Source: Streptomyces xinghaiensis S187
GTDB lineage: Bacteria; Actinomycetota; Actinomycetes; Streptomycetales; Streptomycetaceae
NCBI RefSeq assembly: GCF_000220705.2
Contig: NZ_CP023202.1
Location: 4,340,001-4,404,000 of the forward strand
Length of the DNA: 64,000 nt
Reading direction: 5' to 3'
Within the stretch, counting starts at the first letter, position 1. Every line of letters starts with the position of its first letter. This document shows positions 1 to 6,911 of the stretch, piece after piece. Made by a program: the position numbers and the translations under genes. The notes beneath the pieces were generated by a model that worked only from the letters and a program-made list of their open reading frames with translations, made no database searches and was not told the origin of the DNA.

Positions 1-99
1 CGGTGCGCCCCAGGTGCCGGGGCCGGTCAGGCGCATGGTGCCGAGCCCGAGGCGTGAGACGTCCTTGCCGGCAATGGTGATCGTGCCAAGGCCCGTCAT
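1..99 (-). CDS. aldo/keto reductase, N-terminal 33 codons only (runs off the window)
   Basis: The reverse strand from the ATG at 99 reads MTGLGTITIAGKDVSRLGLG and then TMRLTGPGTWGAP up to the window edge. The VSRLGLGTMRLTGPG pattern is the start of the NAD(P)H-dependent aldo/keto reductase barrel, where the first strand carries the cofactor-side GTM segment. The catalytic Asp, Tyr, Lys and His lie beyond the edge and cannot be checked. The ATG overlaps the stop of the preceding kinase gene in an ATGA, so it is probably translationally coupled and the last visible member of the leftward operon. The substrate is unknown. Confidence 0.8.
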   Translation of the reverse strand, partial: MTGLGTITIAGKDVSRLGLGTMRLTGPGTWGAP

Positions 100-695
100 C
101 GGTCCGCCGCCTTGAGGGCGCTTTCCACTGCGCGGGTGACGGCCGCGGCCTGGGAGGCGTCGACGTTCTCCACGATCGTGTGCGGGGCTTCCAGGTCGGC
201 CAGGAGGGCATGGGCGTGCTGGTGCACCTGCATCTGGAATCGCAGGTCGCCGTGAGGACTGTCGGTGGCTTCCTGCGGGTCCAGCACGGTGGCGATCAGC
301 AGGTCGTAGTCCGGGACGGCGAGGGAGGCCAGGAGCCGCAGCCGGTCGAGGGCGAGTTCGTCGGGGGTCTCGCCGCGGTGTTCGAGGGCCGCGGTGTAGT
401 AGGCCAGCGGGCCGAGGACCGGCCCGTCGGCCAGGACGACGTTGGCGGCAGTCAGGGCGGCGGTCTCGTCGGCGAGCCCTTGGTGCATCAGCCACTCGGT
501 GGTGTGGGCGGTCTGCGTGTCCATCTTCGGCATCCCGGCGGCCGCGGCACGTTTGGCCAGGCCGCCAACGCGCTCCACTCGCAGGCCGTGACCGGCGAGT
601 TCGGTGGTGATACGGCGGGCCAGGGTCGTCTTTCCGGTCCAGGGGCCGCCGAGGATGCCGATGCGGGCCCGACCGGGCAGGGGCGTGGTCACCAC
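96..695 (-). CDS. P-loop nucleoside/nucleotide kinase-like ATPase (AAA_28 type)
   Basis: This 199-residue protein has a Walker A loop GGPWTGKTT at residues 16-24. A later ADGPVLGPLAYY segment resembles the DR-x-x-DxLAY region of AAA_28/NadR-type and thymidylate-kinase-like P-loop proteins. That suggests phosphorylation of a small metabolite or nucleotide, but the acceptor cannot be read. Two adjacent GTG codons (695 and 692) could start it. The second gives a GTGA overlap with the upstream exonuclease stop, as in other joints of this operon, while a GAGGA lies about 10 bases before the first. It sits between the exonuclease and the aldo/keto reductase. Confidence 0.75.
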   Translation of the reverse strand: MVTTPLPGRARIGILGGPWTGKTTLARRITTELAGHGLRVERVGGLAKRAAAAGMPKMDTQTAHTTEWLMHQGLADETAALTAANVVLADGPVLGPLAYYTAALEHRGETPDELALDRLRLLASLAVPDYDLLIATVLDPQEATDSPHGDLRFQMQVHQHAHALLADLEAPHTIVENVDASQAAAVTRAVESALKAADR

Positions 696-1291
696 AGTGT
701 TGGTTCCTCAGTGTCGGTGTCGGGGTTGGGGGCGCCGGGCAGGCCGGGCGGGACGGCCGCGGCCGCCAGTGCCGGCCACGTCTCGTAGTCGGCGGCCAAA
801 GCAAGGAGCAGCCGGCCGGCGGCGAAGGCGTCGTACAGGGCGCGGTGCCGCTGCCTGGGGGCTGCGGAGAGGTCGAGTTGGAAGTGCTCGATGAGCGCGT
901 CGAGGGAGTAGGAGGGCAGGCCCGGGCGGGTGGTCTTGGCCAGGCGCAGGGTGTCCAGGACTCCGGCCGGCTGCCACTGGGGAAGGTGGGCGGTCAGTAC
1001 GCGGTGTTCGACGTGGGCGTTGTGGGCGCAGATCCACGCCCCGCCCAGCACGTCTTGTACCTGGTCGGCGACTTCCTCCCACGGCGGGCAGTCGGACAGG
1101 TCTTCGGCGGTCAGGCCGTGCACGCGGGTCGCGTGCCAGGTGACGGGGCGTGGTGGGCGGATCAGCCATTCGCGGGCGGAGTCGGCGTGCAGGCCCGTGG
1201 CGTCGGCGGGGAGGGTGGCGACTTCCACCAGGTCCGGCGGGCGGGCGCCGTTGCCTTCGACGTCCACGACGTACAGCTTGGGCCAGTCCAT
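689..1291 (-). CDS. DEDDh-family 3'-5' exonuclease
   Basis: This 200-residue protein begins MDWPKLYVVDVEGNG, where DVE is the Exo I D-x-E motif near residue 10. Exo II appears as AHNAHVEHRVL, with Glu where the family normally has Asp. Exo III appears as HRALYDA, with the His and Asp of DEDDh enzymes. The family (DnaQ epsilon, RNase T, oligoribonuclease) removes 3' nucleotides using two metal ions. The ATG at 1291 is chosen because it overlaps the radical SAM stop as TGATG and matches the start of the conserved domain. The Exo II Asp-to-Glu change may alter activity. Whether the substrate is DNA or RNA cannot be told. Confidence 0.8.
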   Translation of the reverse strand: MDWPKLYVVDVEGNGARPPDLVEVATLPADATGLHADSAREWLIRPPRPVTWHATRVHGLTAEDLSDCPPWEEVADQVQDVLGGAWICAHNAHVEHRVLTAHLPQWQPAGVLDTLRLAKTTRPGLPSYSLDALIEHFQLDLSAAPRQRHRALYDAFAAGRLLLALAADYETWPALAAAAVPPGLPGAPNPDTDTEEPTLW

Positions 1292-2472
1292 CAGGTGCGG
1301 GCTCCGTCCTCGGCGCGCCAGCCGATGGGGGCGCGGCCGTGTTGTCGGGGAAGGTGGGGGTGCTCGGCGGCGTGGCACTGGTAGCCGTACGTGTGCTGGA
1401 GGTAGTAGCGCGGCGGCTCGTCCAGGCCCTGCACGGTGATGGCCCGGTCGGTGATGGTCACCTCTCCGGTGGCGCCGAGGCGCCGCGCGTCCTGGATGAC
1501 GTGTTTTGGGTTGGGCTTGGTGAACGCGCGGGCGCACAGTTCGAGCTGGGCGCGCGGGCAGATGCTGCACAACTCGCGGATGCCGTAATGGCCGTTGTAG
1601 TCGGGCTCACCGTGGGCGAAGGTGACGGCGCAGCTCGTCTTGCGGAACAGCTCCCCGAAGGGCGCTTGGGTGTCGGGCCGGCGGAAGAAGTCGAGGATTC
1701 GTCGCTCCAGCGTCTCCGGCATGATCTTCCGGCGTGCGGTCTCCTCGTAGGGCATGGGGAGGTTGTGTGCCTTGTAGAAGTCGGTGATCTCGTCGCGGAA
1801 GAACAGGCCGGTGAAGACGGTGGCGTGGGCGTGTTCGGCCAGTTCCCGGGCCCGTTGGAAGTCGTCGGGGGTGTCGTTGAGGCCGGGCACGATGGGCCGC
1901 CAGTACAGGATGGTGCGGTACCGGTCGGCGTGCTCGTACAGGGTGCGGAGGCTGGCCGCGGCGATGTGGGAGTCCACCGGCTCGATGCGCTTGTCGGCGA
2001 TACCGGAGTGGGTGACCAGCACGGTGACGCGGAGGTTCTTGAAGCTGTTCAGGACTGCGCAGTCCTCGGGGGTGACGCGCCAGCGGGTGATGACCAGCAC
2101 CATGTTGGTCAGGCCCATGTCGTCCAGGTGCCGCATCACCGCGAACAGGTGCGGCTTCACAGCCGGCAGCATCGGATCGGTCGCTTTGTTCAGCAGTTGG
2201 ATCGGGGTGACGTGATCGGTGAAGTACCGGTGCTCGACCAGGGCGCGGGCCGCGTCCTGGTCGCTCATCAGCCGCCGGGGGACCTTCATGTCGTAGTTGT
2301 CGAGGAGTTGCCGGATGCAGTACGTGCAATCCAGCGGGCACCCGACGATCCAGTTCAGGGAGAGCCCTGACTTTCGGTATTCGATCGGGTCGGCGATCTT
2401 CGGGTGCATGCCGTCGATCTCCGCGCGATCGAGGATCGGCAGGGGACGGCGAGGGGGAGCAAGGTCGGACAT
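1291..2472 (-). CDS. radical SAM protein, SPL-like architecture
   Basis: This 393-residue protein carries the radical SAM cluster motif CPLDCTYC (C-x3-C-x2-C, Cys45/49/52). Barrel strand signatures follow, including IYWRPIVPGLND-like text at about residue 210. The general layout resembles spore photoproduct lyase-like and Rv2578c-like radical SAM proteins. A C-terminal cysteine set (CSICPRAQLELC, plus an upstream TSC) could bind an auxiliary Fe-S cluster. It should cleave S-adenosylmethionine to a 5'-deoxyadenosyl radical, with the substrate unknown. A GGAGG lies 6 bases before the ATG. It follows the NDK-like gene by 33 bases and is coupled to the exonuclease. Confidence 0.85.
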   Translation of the reverse strand: MSDLAPPRRPLPILDRAEIDGMHPKIADPIEYRKSGLSLNWIVGCPLDCTYCIRQLLDNYDMKVPRRLMSDQDAARALVEHRYFTDHVTPIQLLNKATDPMLPAVKPHLFAVMRHLDDMGLTNMVLVITRWRVTPEDCAVLNSFKNLRVTVLVTHSGIADKRIEPVDSHIAAASLRTLYEHADRYRTILYWRPIVPGLNDTPDDFQRARELAEHAHATVFTGLFFRDEITDFYKAHNLPMPYEETARRKIMPETLERRILDFFRRPDTQAPFGELFRKTSCAVTFAHGEPDYNGHYGIRELCSICPRAQLELCARAFTKPNPKHVIQDARRLGATGEVTITDRAITVQGLDEPPRYYLQHTYGYQCHAAEHPHLPRQHGRAPIGWRAEDGART

Positions 2473-2505
2473 GGCGCCTCCAGGAAGAGAGGGGGCTGAG
2501 CGGGG

Positions 2506-3087
2506 TCACTGGCCGCCGGGGGCGGTGCCGCCCCGGCGGAGGTCGGGCGGGGTGAGCAGGGCCCGGCGGCCGGCACCGAACCAGGTGCCGAAGTCCCGGC
2601 GGGCCGCCATCGGGTCGTCGGAGGTGTGGATCAGGTTCTCCACCAGGCGGCTGTCGGCCATGGCGGCGGCCGCGCTGTCGGTGCCCAGGTCCCCGCGGAT
2701 CGTGCCCGGCCCGGCCTGCGTGGGGTCGAAATGCCCCAGCGCGCGGCGGAGCCGGCCGTGGATACCGGGTGTCCCGTAGGCGAGGGCCACGCACACCGGC
2801 TTGCCGACGTACATCTCATCCAGGCAGGCGCGAACCTTGCAGTAGTACCAATCGGCGTCTACCAGCAGGTCCCAGTAGTGCACATGCACCTGCCACGGCT
2901 CGACCACCACCTGAGTACGGGCCAGGACCGTCGCGTCCAGGGCCGCGATCCGGGCGAGGAGCGTGTCCACCAGGCCGCGGCGCACAGCGTCCGGCTTGCA
3001 CAGGACGACGCTCCACCGTTCCCAGTCCACGCCGGCCACCACGTCACCGGGGCGGGCGGGCTTCCGGTCCCACGGGATCGCGTTCAC
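2506..3087 (-). CDS. divergent nucleoside-diphosphate-kinase-like protein
   Basis: This 193-residue protein retains NDK signatures: VVLCKPDAVRRGLV near residues 27-41, PGTIRGDLGTDS, and NLIHTSDDP with the phospho-accepting His at about 154. NDK exchanges the gamma phosphate between NTPs and NDPs. The protein is longer than a housekeeping NDK (about 137 residues), with an extra N-terminus of about 22 residues and a poorly conserved centre, so it is probably a specialised paralogue. The GTG start lies in a GTGA overlap with the regulator stop, and AAGGAG precedes it by about 6 bases. Nucleotide-level chemistry fits its kinase and nuclease neighbours, but this is inference. Confidence 0.75.
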   Translation of the reverse strand: MNAIPWDRKPARPGDVVAGVDWERWSVVLCKPDAVRRGLVDTLLARIAALDATVLARTQVVVEPWQVHVHYWDLLVDADWYYCKVRACLDEMYVGKPVCVALAYGTPGIHGRLRRALGHFDPTQAGPGTIRGDLGTDSAAAAMADSRLVENLIHTSDDPMAARRDFGTWFGAGRRALLTPPDLRRGGTAPGGQ

Positions 3088-4022
3088 AAGGTCTCCTTCC
3101 CTGCGCTGAACCCCGCCCGGGCGGGGAGACGTTCGGCGGTGGGGCCGTCGCTGATCAGGGGGTGGAGCGCTCGCCAGATCAGCTGTGCGGCGTCCAGTTC
3201 GCCGGCCGGTGCTATCACGAACGACAATGCGACCCGCACCGCGAGCTCGCAGACGGCGACCGTGCGCTGCCTGTCGTCCGAGGACTGGTCCGGCGCGAGG
3301 GCGGCCACCGCCATGTCCCGCACCTGGTCCATCAGTTCGGCCGGTGACGGCAGCGGCTTGCCAGCGCGGGACTTCTCGGGGGCGAACGGGCCAGGAGGCT
3401 CCAGAGCGGCGGCCCGGGACGGCCGCGGCAGCCGCACGTCCCAGCAGTTGGTGAGCACAGCCCGCGCCAGCGGGGTGCGGGTCGTTCGCCACGTCCAGTC
3501 GGCCAGTGCCGCCAACCGGTCTGCGGGGGGCACCTGCGGCGGTCTGGTCAGGGCGCGCTCGACACCTGCGAGGTAGCGGTCGATCTCGCGCCACGCCAGC
3601 GCTCGGGCCAGGCCGTCCTTGCTGCCGAACTCGTTGTAGAGGGCCTGCCGGGACACTCCGGCCTCTGCGGCGATGCCCGTCAAGCGGATTTGGGTCCAAG
3701 GCCGTTCGGAGAGGGCTGCGATGGCGGTGTCCATGAGACGCTCGCGTACGGCCGTCACTGCCTCTTCCTGTCCGGTCGGAGCGAAGCTACGGGCGTCCTG
3801 CAGCGCCTTGTGAACCGATGCGAAGGCCCGGCCGGTCTCCCCGGCCAGCGTCCTGATCGACTTTCCGGCCCGGTAGTGGGCCAGGAGCGCGCAGGCGAAG
3901 GTTTTGTAGGCGTCGCTTGTGAGATGTCTGCGGGGCGGCACGCGCGGAATCTCGGGCAAGCCCGGCGCGGTCACCATGCTCCCGCGTCCAGCCGCGCCAG
4001 GCCGGTCCATGGGCAAGGTCAT
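3084..4022 (-). CDS. regulator with two helix-turn-helix domains (HTH plus TetR)
   Basis: This 312-residue protein has an N-terminal HTH of the SIRTLAGETGRAFASVHKAL kind (about residues 45-75). A TetR-type HTH follows, IAAEAGVSRQALYNEFGSKD at about 117-136. A helical C-terminal half should form the ligand-binding and dimer domain. TetR proteins are usually repressors released by a small molecule. A second, different HTH ahead of a TetR domain is not the standard layout. The start is uncertain: ATG 4022 gives the full length, and internal ATGs at codons 5 and 16 are possible. It overlaps the NDK-like gene by GTGA, so it is inside the operon it may control. Confidence 0.75.
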   Translation of the reverse strand: MTLPMDRPGAAGRGSMVTAPGLPEIPRVPPRRHLTSDAYKTFACALLAHYRAGKSIRTLAGETGRAFASVHKALQDARSFAPTGQEEAVTAVRERLMDTAIAALSERPWTQIRLTGIAAEAGVSRQALYNEFGSKDGLARALAWREIDRYLAGVERALTRPPQVPPADRLAALADWTWRTTRTPLARAVLTNCWDVRLPRPSRAAALEPPGPFAPEKSRAGKPLPSPAELMDQVRDMAVAALAPDQSSDDRQRTVAVCELAVRVALSFVIAPAGELDAAQLIWRALHPLISDGPTAERLPARAGFSAGKETL

Positions 4023-4113
4023 CGGGGTGAGGTGCCTTTCTGGCGTTCATGGGGGTTCGGCCATGCCGGGGGGAGGCCGCTGCCGGGCGGTCTCCCCCCG
4101 GGTGCTCAGGTGC

Positions 4114-5058
4114 TCAGGCGGTCAGCGCGACCGGGGGCAGTGGGTCGATGTTCCCGCGCAGGGCCTCCTCCACCCCGCGGCGGGAGAGGTCCACCTGCAG
4201 GGCGTGGTGATCGCTGACGCCGGTGGTGTCGATGACCTCGACATCCACCACGGCTCGGACGAGCCGCGGGTCCAGATAGCAGCGGTCGATGCGCCGGCCG
4301 CCGCCCTGCCCGCTGGTGGAGGCGTGGCCGGCGGTCGGGTCCAGTGCGTGTTTCTGCCCGAGGTGGTGGGCGGCGTAGCGGGCCGGGTCGTGCAGTCCGC
4401 AGCCGAGCAGGGTTTCGTCCAGGTAGGTGCAGGAGATCCGGGAGCCGTCCGGGGCCTGGTTGGTGCGGTGCATGATGTGCGGCAGGTCGGTGATGTCGGG
4501 GTCGGTCCAGTTCGGCAGCGGCACCGTCTCCCCGACGGGGACGGGGTATTCGTTGCAGTCGCCGAAGCCGATGAACGCCATGCCTTGCTTGGTCTTGTCG
4601 GCGAGGGCGGCGAGTTCATCGGCCTCACGCTCCCGCGCGCGGGGCGAGTTGAAGGCGCCGTGCCAGGACACCATGACGATGCGGCTGCCCGGGACGCCGA
4701 CGTATTCGGTGACGATGTTCGTCGGCGGGGTGCGCCACCCCTTCTCGGGCCGGTACTCCCTCACCACGGGGAAGGTTTCGGGGCGTACGAGCAGCGCGGT
4801 CGGGTTCTTCCCGACCCCGGGCTGGCCGATGAATCCGCGCATCCCGCCGAGAGCGCGTTCGGCCGCGTGCAGGCGGTCGTGCCCCTCCTCGCGGCTGTGG
4901 GTGGCCTCCTGCCGGAACAGGCCGTCGGGGCGGAGGGGCGCCAGGATTTCCTTGTGCATGATGTGCCACCGCTCGCCCGGTGTCCCGTCCGGGCCGAGGC
5001 CGCCATCGTGTTCGAGGTTGCAGCCCACGAACCGTAATGTGTCGTCGCCGTACGTCAA
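4114..5058 (-). CDS. endonuclease/exonuclease/phosphatase (EEP) family protein
   Basis: The protein shows the EEP metal-dependent phosphoesterase motifs in order: CNLEHDGG (Asn and Glu), FRQEAT (Glu), SWHGAF (His), GFGDCNEY (Asp and Asn, as in GDFN) and VSDHHALQ (SDH). This fold includes DNase I, AP endonucleases, sphingomyelinases and phosphatases, so nucleic acid, nucleotide or another phosphoester could be the substrate. No signal peptide is seen. The start is uncertain. TTG at 5058 (314 residues) places MTYGDDTLRFVGCNLE at the domain edge with a weak AAAGAGA upstream, and an in-frame start at 5181 would add about 41 residues across the hairpin. It follows a terminator-like hairpin and precedes the two-HTH regulator. 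Confidence 0.8.
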   Translation of the reverse strand: MTYGDDTLRFVGCNLEHDGGLGPDGTPGERWHIMHKEILAPLRPDGLFRQEATHSREEGHDRLHAAERALGGMRGFIGQPGVGKNPTALLVRPETFPVVREYRPEKGWRTPPTNIVTEYVGVPGSRIVMVSWHGAFNSPRAREREADELAALADKTKQGMAFIGFGDCNEYPVPVGETVPLPNWTDPDITDLPHIMHRTNQAPDGSRISCTYLDETLLGCGLHDPARYAAHHLGQKHALDPTAGHASTSGQGGGRRIDRCYLDPRLVRAVVDVEVIDTTGVSDHHALQVDLSRRGVEEALRGNIDPLPPVALTA

Positions 5059-5106
5059 GATCGTCTCTTTCTGGTTGGGGAGGGCGGCGCGGTACGCCGC
5101 CCGGGG

Positions 5107-5150
5107 CCTCGCAGCGGCCCCCGGCAAGGGGTCCAGAGACCGCTGCGAGG
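5107..5150 (-). terminator. inverted repeat, terminator or attenuator between operon segments
   Basis: CCTCGCAGCGG (5107-5117) pairs perfectly with CCGCTGCGAGG (5140-5150), giving an 11-bp stem with a 22-base loop. It begins 4 bases after the stop of the small membrane protein and ends about 50 bases before the EEP gene. There is no U-run. It could end the upstream unit or tune read-through into the EEP gene. Confidence 0.5.
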
Positions 5151-5153
5151 GGT

Positions 5154-5288
5154 CTAGATGAGCCAGATCACCAGCGGCCACACGGCATAGAAGGCGAAGC
5201 CGACCAGGAGGACGACGAGCAGCGTGGCGCCGGGGTGGCGGCGGGCCAGACCGGGCGGGCGGGGCTGGCGGTGCGGGGCGGCCCTCAC
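5154..5288 (-). CDS. 44-residue single-pass membrane protein
   Basis: The GTG at 5288 overlaps the stop of the upstream gene in a GTGA and opens a 44-codon frame ending TAG. The product has a basic, proline-rich head (VRAAPHRQPRPPGLARRHPG). A hydrophobic stretch from about residue 21 to the end follows (ATLLVVLLVGFAFYAVWP, then LVIWLI). Nearly every codon ends in G or C, as expected for a real gene. The positive-inside rule predicts the N-terminus in the cytoplasm. It is probably translated by coupling with the Cys-rich protein. Function is unknown; it might anchor a partner at the membrane. Confidence 0.65.
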   Translation of the reverse strand: MRAAPHRQPRPPGLARRHPGATLLVVLLVGFAFYAVWPLVIWLI

Positions 5289-6079
5289 CGCGTCCCCGCC
5301 CGCTGTAGTTCCCGGTCGAGGTTCACCACGGTGGTGCCGTGGAGGGTGACCAGGAGTTGAGCGCCCAGCAGGTAGCGGGTCGCCGGGGCATCGAAGGAGA
5401 GCGTCACGTTGCTCTTGACCGGCACCACGCGGTCACCTGCTGTGCGGAACCGCGTGCCGCAGGCGCCCACGGGCCGGATGCTCCGGGCTCGTACAGCGCT
5501 GCACTGGTCTTGGAGGTGGGGGCACTGGGCCCGGGCGATCGGGGCGCAGCGCAGGCAGAGCGGGGGCTGCCGGGTCCTGACGCCTTCGGGCCAGTCGGGT
5601 CCGGGGCCGTGCGGCAGGTCTTCGCTGGGGCCGGTCGGGGTCTGGAACAGGAACAGCGTCCCGTCCCTGGTGTGGCTGGCCTGCCCACCGCACACCTGGC
5701 ACAGAAGCCGGCTCATCGTCGCCAGTTGCCGCCCGGGGTGGAGGTCAGGGAAGCGGGGCTCTCCCTGGCCGGGGTCGCCGGTCATGCGGGCCCACAGCAC
5801 GTCGCGGTACCGGTCGCCGGGGGCTTCGTCCGGGTAGGCGATGCCGCCGCCCGGGCGGGGGACGAACGCGGATTCGAGAGGCGGCAGTTCCCCCTCCCAC
5901 GGCACCGTGTAGGGGACGACCCGCGGCCTCCGCCCGCGACGGCGCCCGGCGCTCCTGCGGGCCGCCTTGACGCCGGCCCGGGCTCCCCCGGCAGGCTGCA
6001 GGGGCTCGGCGACGGGTAACCCGAAGGCGTCTGTCCCGGCCTTCTGGAAGGGGGCGGGGTTCAGCGGATGGCGTGGCAT
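5285..6079 (-). CDS. conserved actinobacterial protein with CxxC zinc-binding-like motifs
   Basis: This 264-residue protein has a basic N-terminus (ARRSAGRRRGRRPR near residue 40). Cysteine pairs LCQVCGG (about residue 127) and LCLRCAPIARAQCPHLQDQC (about 170-190) follow, typical of a structural zinc site. No catalytic motif is recognised. A good AAGGA lies about 5 bases before the ATG at 6079. It is coupled to the 44-residue membrane protein by GTGA and lies 114 bases downstream of the RsbW-like gene. From general knowledge, similar Cys-rich proteins often sit next to RsbW-like ATPase genes in Streptomyces. The role is not known. Confidence 0.65.
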   Translation of the reverse strand: MPRHPLNPAPFQKAGTDAFGLPVAEPLQPAGGARAGVKAARRSAGRRRGRRPRVVPYTVPWEGELPPLESAFVPRPGGGIAYPDEAPGDRYRDVLWARMTGDPGQGEPRFPDLHPGRQLATMSRLLCQVCGGQASHTRDGTLFLFQTPTGPSEDLPHGPGPDWPEGVRTRQPPLCLRCAPIARAQCPHLQDQCSAVRARSIRPVGACGTRFRTAGDRVVPVKSNVTLSFDAPATRYLLGAQLLVTLHGTTVVNLDRELQRAGTR

Positions 6080-6193
6080 GGCTTCCTTGGTCGTGCCGGT
6101 CTTCGGACCCCCGGGGGACCGCGGGCCCTCCGGGGGTTGGGATCCGCGCCCCGGCCCGGGCCCGGGGCCGAAGGCGGGGGCGCGGAAGTCGGG

Positions 6194-6742
6194 TCAGGTG
6201 GTGGCTGGCTGCGCCGCGGTGTCGAACCAGGCCCACACGGTGCCGTCGGGGTCGACGCCGTAGTCGTTGGAGTAGCCGGCCACGAGGAGGAGACCGCGGC
6301 CGTTCTCCTGGTCCGGGCCGGCGTCGCGCGGGACCGGCAGCAGAGGGGATTCGTCGGCCACGGTGACGCGGAGGCCGGCGCCACCTGCGGTCAGGCACAT
6401 GGTGACGCGGCCCTCCCCGTGGGATACGGCGTTGGTCACCAGCTCCGACACCACCAGCTCCACGCGGTCGCGGAGTCCGTCCGGCATCCCCCACCGCTTG
6501 AGCTGTTCGACGGCGACGGCTCGGGCCTCCCGCGGCCAAAGCAGGCGGTCACCGTCCGTGCTGGGGGCGAAAACGAGCGTCAGCGCGCGTCGCCGCGAAG
6601 GGCCGGGGTGCCCCGCTCCCGAGGACTTGCCGCCGGGGGAGCGGCCGGGGAGTGTCCCCGGGGCGGGGCGTGCGGTGCCCGCCGTTGCCGGCGTCACGGG
6701 GTGTGCACCGCGGCTCTTTGTGCTGGGGGGCAGTGCGGGCAT
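6194..6742 (-). CDS. RsbW-like ATP-binding protein (HATPase_c_2)
   Basis: The 182-residue product has the GHKL N-box ELVTNAVSHG and a G-box ENGRGLLLV, followed by a short C-terminal strand. This is the anti-sigma factor kinase fold, abundant in Streptomyces, and most members have no assigned partner. A disordered Ser/Pro/Gly-rich head precedes the domain. I place the start at ATG 6742 because AAGAGG lies 6 bases upstream; an ATG at 6775 would add 11 residues. It is first in the leftward gene series and divergent from the HTH-TPR regulator, a common pairing. It could act as a kinase or a protein-binding switch. Confidence 0.8.
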   Translation of the reverse strand: MPALPPSTKSRGAHPVTPATAGTARPAPGTLPGRSPGGKSSGAGHPGPSRRRALTLVFAPSTDGDRLLWPREARAVAVEQLKRWGMPDGLRDRVELVVSELVTNAVSHGEGRVTMCLTAGGAGLRVTVADESPLLPVPRDAGPDQENGRGLLLVAGYSNDYGVDPDGTVWAWFDTAAQPATT

Positions 6743-6876
6743 GGGTACCTCTTGGCCGTCGAGGGGGCGGTCCACTCGGGCTGACGTGAATAGACAACTG
6801 CCGCGCGGCGTCCGTGTGCATGACGTTGGCGCCCCAATTTGCGCCCCCGCCCCCTGGCAACTTTGCAGTCCCTTTA

Positions 6877-6890
6877 CTGTCGTTGGACAG
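6877..6890. promoter_or_regulatory. 14-bp palindrome in the divergent promoter region
   Basis: CTGTCGTTGGACAG has perfect 5-base arms (CTGTC/GACAG) and lies 22 bases before the HTH-TPR gene, inside the 169-base gap between two divergent genes. It could be an operator for the adjacent HTH protein. No -10/-35 pair was convincing. Confidence 0.3.
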
Positions 6891-6911
6891 CAGCCGCCCT
6901 AACGTTCCGTT

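Noticed and set aside
1291..2472. Viperin-type radical SAM enzyme
   Set aside because: Cluster spacing is the general C-x3-C-x2-C, but the viperin-specific flanking sequence is absent and the layout is closer to SPL-like proteins.
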